A stretch of DNA of 64,000 nt from Burkholderiaceae bacterium (GTDB taxonomy: Bacteria; Pseudomonadota; Gammaproteobacteria; Burkholderiales; Burkholderiaceae_C). This document shows, piece after piece, positions 60,673 through 64,000 of the stretch. Every line of letters starts with the position of its first letter. Within the stretch, counting starts at the first letter, position 1. The stretch covers positions 1,721,501-1,785,500 of the forward strand of contig JACKLJ010000001.1 in NCBI GenBank assembly GCA_024235955.1, written 5' to 3'. The position numbers and the translations under genes are program-made. The notes beneath the pieces are model-generated. The model saw nothing but the letters and a program-made list of their open reading frames with translations. It did no database searches and was not told where the DNA came from.

Positions 60673-60695
60673 ATTGTCATACAATGCATGACAAT
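60673..60695 (+). promoter_or_regulatory. Inverted repeat upstream of the RHH antitoxin (candidate operator)
   Basis: ATTGTCAT-N7-ATGACAAT is a perfect 8-bp inverted repeat ending 17 bases before the antitoxin ATG. It is in an AT-richer segment. It is unlike the ATGCGCAT operator of the CcdAB module. Confidence 0.55.
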
Positions 60696-60712
60696 TTCCA
60701 TGCAACAACCCA

Positions 60713-61039
60713 ATGGAGTCTGCCGTGCGCGTCAATGCCCGCTTTGAAGGTGAGGCCGAGCAACAGCTCACCTACCTCGCAGAAGCCACCGGCCTGGGTG
60801 TGAGCGAGGTGCTGCGCACCAGCGTGCAGCACTACTACGACCAGCTGCGCGCCCAGCGCGGCGGGTTGACGCATTTCGCGGCCTTCGTGGGTGCCGGCCG
60901 CAGTGGCCGCGGCGACGTGGCGGGCAGCTACAAGGCGCGTCTGGCCGAAGGATGGGGCGGCAAGCATCGGGCCGGCCCGGCGGCTGTGCACGAGCCTGCC
61001 ACGCCGTATGCGGCTGGGGCAGACAAAGGCCGCGCGTGA
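60713..61039 (+). CDS. Ribbon-helix-helix antitoxin of a PIN-type module
   Basis: This 108-residue protein has an N-terminal RHH domain (MESAVRVNARFEGEAEQQLTYLAEATGLGVSEVLRTSV). A long unstructured Gly/Ala-rich tail follows (LTHFAAFVGAGRSGRGDVAGS and beyond), probably the toxin-wrapping part. The stop codon overlaps the toxin GTG by four bases. This is the usual layout of VapBC-like modules. Confidence 0.82.
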   Translation: MESAVRVNARFEGEAEQQLTYLAEATGLGVSEVLRTSVQHYYDQLRAQRGGLTHFAAFVGAGRSGRGDVAGSYKARLAEGWGGKHRAGPAAVHEPATPYAAGADKGRA

Positions 61040-61464
61040 TCCTGGCAGACGCCGGCTTTTTCTACGCCCTGGCCGATGCCGACGACGCCTGGCACAGCCG
61101 TGCGCGGCAGGCGCTGGCTACGCAGGCCGAAGGCTGGATCACCACCTGGCCGGTGCTGACCGAGGCCACGCACCTGCTCACGCGCTGGATCGGCGCCGAC
61201 GCTGCCCAGGCCCTCCTGCGCGACGTGGCCGCCGGCGGCATCGCCGTCTGGCAATGGGCGGCACCGCAGACCGAGCGGCTGGCATCGCTGATGGAGCGTT
61301 ACGCCAGCCTGCCGATGGATCTGGCCGACGCCTCGCTGGTGCTGCTGGCCGAGCATCTGGGCCACGGCCGCATCCTGACCACCGACGAGCGCGATTTCGG
61401 CGCCTACCGCTTCAAGAGCCGCGAGCCATTCCAGAACCTGCTCTCAGAAGGCGCACATGGCTGA
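61036..61464 (+). CDS. PIN-domain toxin (VapC-like ribonuclease)
   Basis: This 142-residue PIN domain has the acidic quartet at Asp5 (ILADAGFFYALAD), Glu43 (WPVLTEATHLL), Asp98 (MDLADASLVLLAE) and Asp117 (ILTTDERDFGAYR), forming a metal-dependent RNase site. GTG start overlaps the antitoxin stop. The last eight bases overlap the yejE start codon, so the toxin gene is fused into the transporter operon's translation. Confidence 0.88.
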   Translation: MILADAGFFYALADADDAWHSRARQALATQAEGWITTWPVLTEATHLLTRWIGADAAQALLRDVAAGGIAVWQWAAPQTERLASLMERYASLPMDLADASLVLLAEHLGHGRILTTDERDFGAYRFKSREPFQNLLSEGAHG

Positions 61465-62509
61465 CGCACCCGCGCCCAGCCCGTCGCCCGCGCGCCGCGC
61501 ATGGCTGCGTTTCAAGCGCAACCGGCTCGGCTCCTGGAGCCTGGCGGCGTTCTGCGCGCTGGTGCTGCTGAGCCTCTGCGCGGAAGTCATCTCCAACGAC
61601 AAGCCGCTGGTGGTGCGCTATGACGGGCACTGGTACTTCCCGCTGGTGCAGACCTACCCCGAGAAAGTGTTCGGCGGCGATTTCAACACCGAGACGGATT
61701 ACCTCGACCCGTTCATCCGCCAGCAGTTCAGCCAGCCGGGCCAAACTGGAAATTGGGCCATCTACCCGCCCAACCCCTATGGCGCCAAGACCATCAACTA
61801 CTTCGCCAAGGCGCCCAACCCGGCGCCGCCCAGCGCCGACAACTGGCTGGGCACCGACGACCGCGGGCGCGACCTGCTGGCGCAGCTGATCTACGGCTTC
61901 CGCATCAGCGTGCTGTTCGCGCTGGCGCTCACGGCGGTGGGCGTGCTGCTGGGCGTGGCGGCGGGGGCGGTGCAGGGCTTCTTTGGCGGCAAGACCGATC
62001 TGGCGTTCCAGCGCTTCATCGAAATCTGGGGTTCCATGCCCGAGCTGTACCTGCTGATCATCTTCAGCGCCGTGCTGGCGCCCAGCATCGGCCTGCTGCT
62101 GGTGCTGCTGAGCCTGTTCGGCTGGATGGGCCTGTCGGACTACGTGCGGGCCGAGTTCTTGCGCAACCGCCAGCTCGACTATGTGAAGGGCGCCCGCGCC
62201 CTGGGCGTGCCCAACCGGCAGATCATCTGGCGCCACATCCTGCCCAACAGCCTGACGCCGGTGGTCACGTTCTTGCCATTCCGCATGAGCGCGGCCATCC
62301 TGGCGCTCACCTCGCTCGATTTCCTGGGCCTGGGCGTGCCGCCGGGCACGCCCAGCCTGGGCGAACTGCTCAGCCAGGGCAAGAACAACATCGACGCCTG
62401 GTGGATCTCGCTCTCCACCTTCGGCGTGCTGGTGCTGACGCTGCTGCTGCTCACCTTCATGGGCGACGCGCTGCGCGACGCGCTCGACCCGCGCAAGGCC
62501 GACCGATGA
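61457..62509 (+). CDS. yejE: YejE-like peptide ABC transporter permease
   Basis: This 350-residue permease has an N-terminal cytosolic segment, a first helix (SLAAFCALVLLSLCAEVI), and a long periplasmic loop typical of YejE (DGHWYFPLVQTYPEKVFGGDFNTETDYLDPFI). Five more helices follow, with the EAA loop ARALGVPNRQIIWRHILPNSLTPV. The ATG is inside the end of the PIN toxin gene. The stop overlaps the next gene by four bases. Confidence 0.93.
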   Translation: MADAPAPSPSPARRAWLRFKRNRLGSWSLAAFCALVLLSLCAEVISNDKPLVVRYDGHWYFPLVQTYPEKVFGGDFNTETDYLDPFIRQQFSQPGQTGNWAIYPPNPYGAKTINYFAKAPNPAPPSADNWLGTDDRGRDLLAQLIYGFRISVLFALALTAVGVLLGVAAGAVQGFFGGKTDLAFQRFIEIWGSMPELYLLIIFSAVLAPSIGLLLVLLSLFGWMGLSDYVRAEFLRNRQLDYVKGARALGVPNRQIIWRHILPNSLTPVVTFLPFRMSAAILALTSLDFLGLGVPPGTPSLGELLSQGKNNIDAWWISLSTFGVLVLTLLLLTFMGDALRDALDPRKADR

Positions 62510-62766
62510 AGGCGCCCGCAGCTCCCATGCCGCCGCCCAGCCGCGATGCGCTCGAGCCGGGCCAACTCGACTTCTTCAGCGCCGACGTGTACTGCCCCTC
62601 TTGCGGCAACGAGCACGTGAAGCTGCTGGAACCCACTCAGGTCTACGAGGGCACGCGCTTGTTTCTGCTCGGCCGCTGCGCCGACTGCGGCGCCGTCCAG
62701 AAGAGCGAGATGCATACGCTCAAGGTTCCGTCGCCCCCCAAGACGGGCCCCGGAGGTGGCCGATGA
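62506..62766 (+). CDS. Small zinc-ribbon protein within the yej operon
   Basis: This 86-residue protein has two CxxC pairs (VYCPSCGN and RCADCGAV) about 30 residues apart, a four-cysteine zinc-ribbon. The termini are Pro-rich. Both ends overlap neighbours by four bases (yejE stop and the ATPase start), showing tight coupling. No known Yej subunit is of this type. It could regulate the transporter or be an unrelated co-transcribed gene. Confidence 0.75.
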   Translation: MKAPAAPMPPPSRDALEPGQLDFFSADVYCPSCGNEHVKLLEPTQVYEGTRLFLLGRCADCGAVQKSEMHTLKVPSPPKTGPGGGR

Positions 62767-64000
62767 CGGACGCCTACACCAACGCCGTCCCGGCCGATCG
62801 GAACGCCGCCGGGCACGGCCAGCCGCTGCTGCGTGTGGAATCCCTGGCCGTCAGCTTCGGCTCCAAGAAGGTGGTGGACGACGTCAGCTTCCAGATCGCC
62901 CCGGGCGAGAAGCTGGCGCTGGTGGGCGAATCCGGTTCCGGCAAGACCGTGACCGCGCTGGCGCTGCTGCGCCTGCTGCACGACGCGCGCCTCCAGGGCA
63001 GTGCCGTGTTCGACGATGGCCAGACCCGACGCGACCTGCTCGCGCTGCCCGAGCGCCAGCTGCGCGGCCTGCGCGGCGACGAGATCGCCATGATCTTCCA
63101 GGAGCCGATGACCGCGCTCAACCCGCTGATGCCGGTGGGCGAGCAGATCGCCGAGGTTCTGCGGTTGAAACGGGCGCTGACCCAGGCGCAGTCGGCGCAG
63201 GCAGCTATCGAATTGCTTGCAAAAACCGACATCCCGGAACCCGCCCGCCGCGCCGGCGCCTACCCGCACCAACTCTCCGGCGGGCAGCGTCAGCGCGCCA
63301 TGATCGCCATGGCCCTGGCCTGCGCGCCCAGGCTGCTGCTGGCCGACGAGCCCACCACCGCGCTCGACGTCAGCCTGCGCGGCCAGATTCTCGACCTGCT
63401 GGCCGAGCTGCAGCGCGAAACCGGCATGGCCGTGCTGATGATCACGCACGATCTGAACCTGGTGCGCCGCTTTGCCGACCGCGTGGCCGTCATGCAGCAC
63501 GGCCGCCTGGTGGAGCAGGGTGCCACCGCGCAGATCTTCGCCGCGCCGCAGCATGCCTACACGCAGAAACTCATGGCCAGCAAGCCCGAGCGCGACGTGG
63601 TCGAGGCCCCGCCCGACGCAGACGCCCAGCCCGTGCTGGCCGCGCAGGACCTGCGCGTCACCTACCCGGTGCCGCGCCCCGGCATCCGCGGCTGGTTCGG
63701 CAAGGACGGCTTTGTGGCCGTGCAGGGCGCCAGCTTTGCCATCCCGCCAGGGCGCACGCTCGGGGTGATCGGCGAATCGGGCTCCGGCAAGTCCACGCTG
63801 GCGCAGGCCGCGCTGGGCCTGCTGCCGCTGGCCTGGGTGAGCGGGCAACTCGGCATCGAAGGCCGCGAGTGGCAGCACAAGCCCGCCGCCGACAAGCCGC
63901 TGCGCCGGGCGGTGCAGGTGGTGTTCCAGGACCCGTTCTCGTCGCTCTCGCCCCGCATGACCATCGAGGAAATCGTGGGCGAGGGCCTGCGCGTGCACGC
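62763..64000 (+). CDS. yejF: YejF-like tandem ABC ATPase (3' truncated by window edge)
   Basis: The visible 412 residues hold one full ATPase domain and the start of a second. The first has Walker A GESGSGKT, Q-loop IFQEPMTALNPL, signature LSGGQRQRAMIAMALA, Walker B LLLADEPTTALDV and switch His ITHDLN. The second has Walker A GESGSGKST and Q-loop VFQDPFSSLSPRM. Such tandem ATPases energise YejBE. Repeat R19 lies in the helical subdomain (about residues 134-156, LKRALTQAQSAQAAIELLAKTD). The frame is open to the end of the window. Confidence 0.93.
   Translation, partial: MTDAYTNAVPADRNAAGHGQPLLRVESLAVSFGSKKVVDDVSFQIAPGEKLALVGESGSGKTVTALALLRLLHDARLQGSAVFDDGQTRRDLLALPERQLRGLRGDEIAMIFQEPMTALNPLMPVGEQIAEVLRLKRALTQAQSAQAAIELLAKTDIPEPARRAGAYPHQLSGGQRQRAMIAMALACAPRLLLADEPTTALDVSLRGQILDLLAELQRETGMAVLMITHDLNLVRRFADRVAVMQHGRLVEQGATAQIFAAPQHAYTQKLMASKPERDVVEAPPDADAQPVLAAQDLRVTYPVPRPGIRGWFGKDGFVAVQGASFAIPPGRTLGVIGESGSGKSTLAQAALGLLPLAWVSGQLGIEGREWQHKPAADKPLRRAVQVVFQDPFSSLSPRMTIEEIVGEGLRVH
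63161..63230 (+). repeat. Dispersed repeat copy R19 (inside yejF)
   Basis: CTGACCCAGGCGCAGTCGGC then GCAGGCAGCTATCGAATTGC. The frame (Ala-Gln-Ala-Ala-Ile) matches R3, R6, R12 and R13. Confidence 0.75.

Overview
The window is about 64 kb of very GC-rich chromosome, with long spurious antisense reading frames typical of such DNA. Gene content points to a beta-proteobacterium of the Comamonadaceae (Acidovorax/Diaphorobacter/Ottowia-like): a Bug/TctC-type solute receptor, a ThiD-ThiE fusion, E1-E2-E3 pyruvate dehydrogenase genes with lipoyl domains on both E2 and E3, pepA-holC synteny, lptF-lptG, and a CysB-type regulator beside cbiX. The genus cannot be fixed from sequence reading alone.

Layout. 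1-5.7 kb: thiamine operon (thiC 3' end, thiO, thiS, a YcxB-like membrane gene, thiG, a thiD-thiE fusion, a second thiD). 5.7-12 kb: a small secreted protein, an acetylpolyamine-amidohydrolase-like enzyme with an LhgO-like oxidase, two lower-GC orphan genes, an MFS exporter and pyrD. 12-14.6 kb: rpiA, whose 3' end carries a 236-bp inverted-repeat element, a small membrane protein and a Bug receptor. 14.8-27.1 kb: a six-gene minus-strand operon headed by a giant (about 2,069 aa) MofA/MnxG-like multicopper oxidase, followed by a beta-sandwich protein, a beta-propeller protein, a SCO copper chaperone, a cytochrome c/periplasmic-binding fusion and a secreted protein. 27.5-34.6 kb: a thioredoxin-fold protein, prlC, folD and a FixL/FixJ-type two-component pair. 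34.8-41.1 kb: aceE-aceF-lpdA. 41.2-50.1 kb: a second small secreted protein, an aminotransferase, a CysB-like regulator, cbiX, lptG-lptF, pepA-holC, an unknown gene and a LivK-like receptor. 50.3-56.9 kb: tRNA-Ser(GGA), stomatin/NfeD pair, a PLP amino-acid decarboxylase, a YdcH-like protein, an exported DNA ligase, fabI. 56.9-64 kb: a yejABEF-type peptide importer operon interrupted by two toxin-antitoxin modules (CcdAB-like and RHH/PIN) and by a small zinc-ribbon gene; yejF runs off the window.

Three things stand out. (1) The giant multicopper oxidase operon looks like a self-contained periplasmic metal-oxidation/electron-transfer system. (2) A roughly 45-60 bp repeat occurs about 19 times on both strands. 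About half the copies lie inside coding genes, in frame, where they form interdomain linkers (ThiD-ThiE, E2, E3), loops (PyrD, YejF) or an apparent start codon (DNA ligase). (3) Two toxin-antitoxin modules sit inside one transporter operon, each with its own palindromic operator. No transposase, prophage or CRISPR array was seen.
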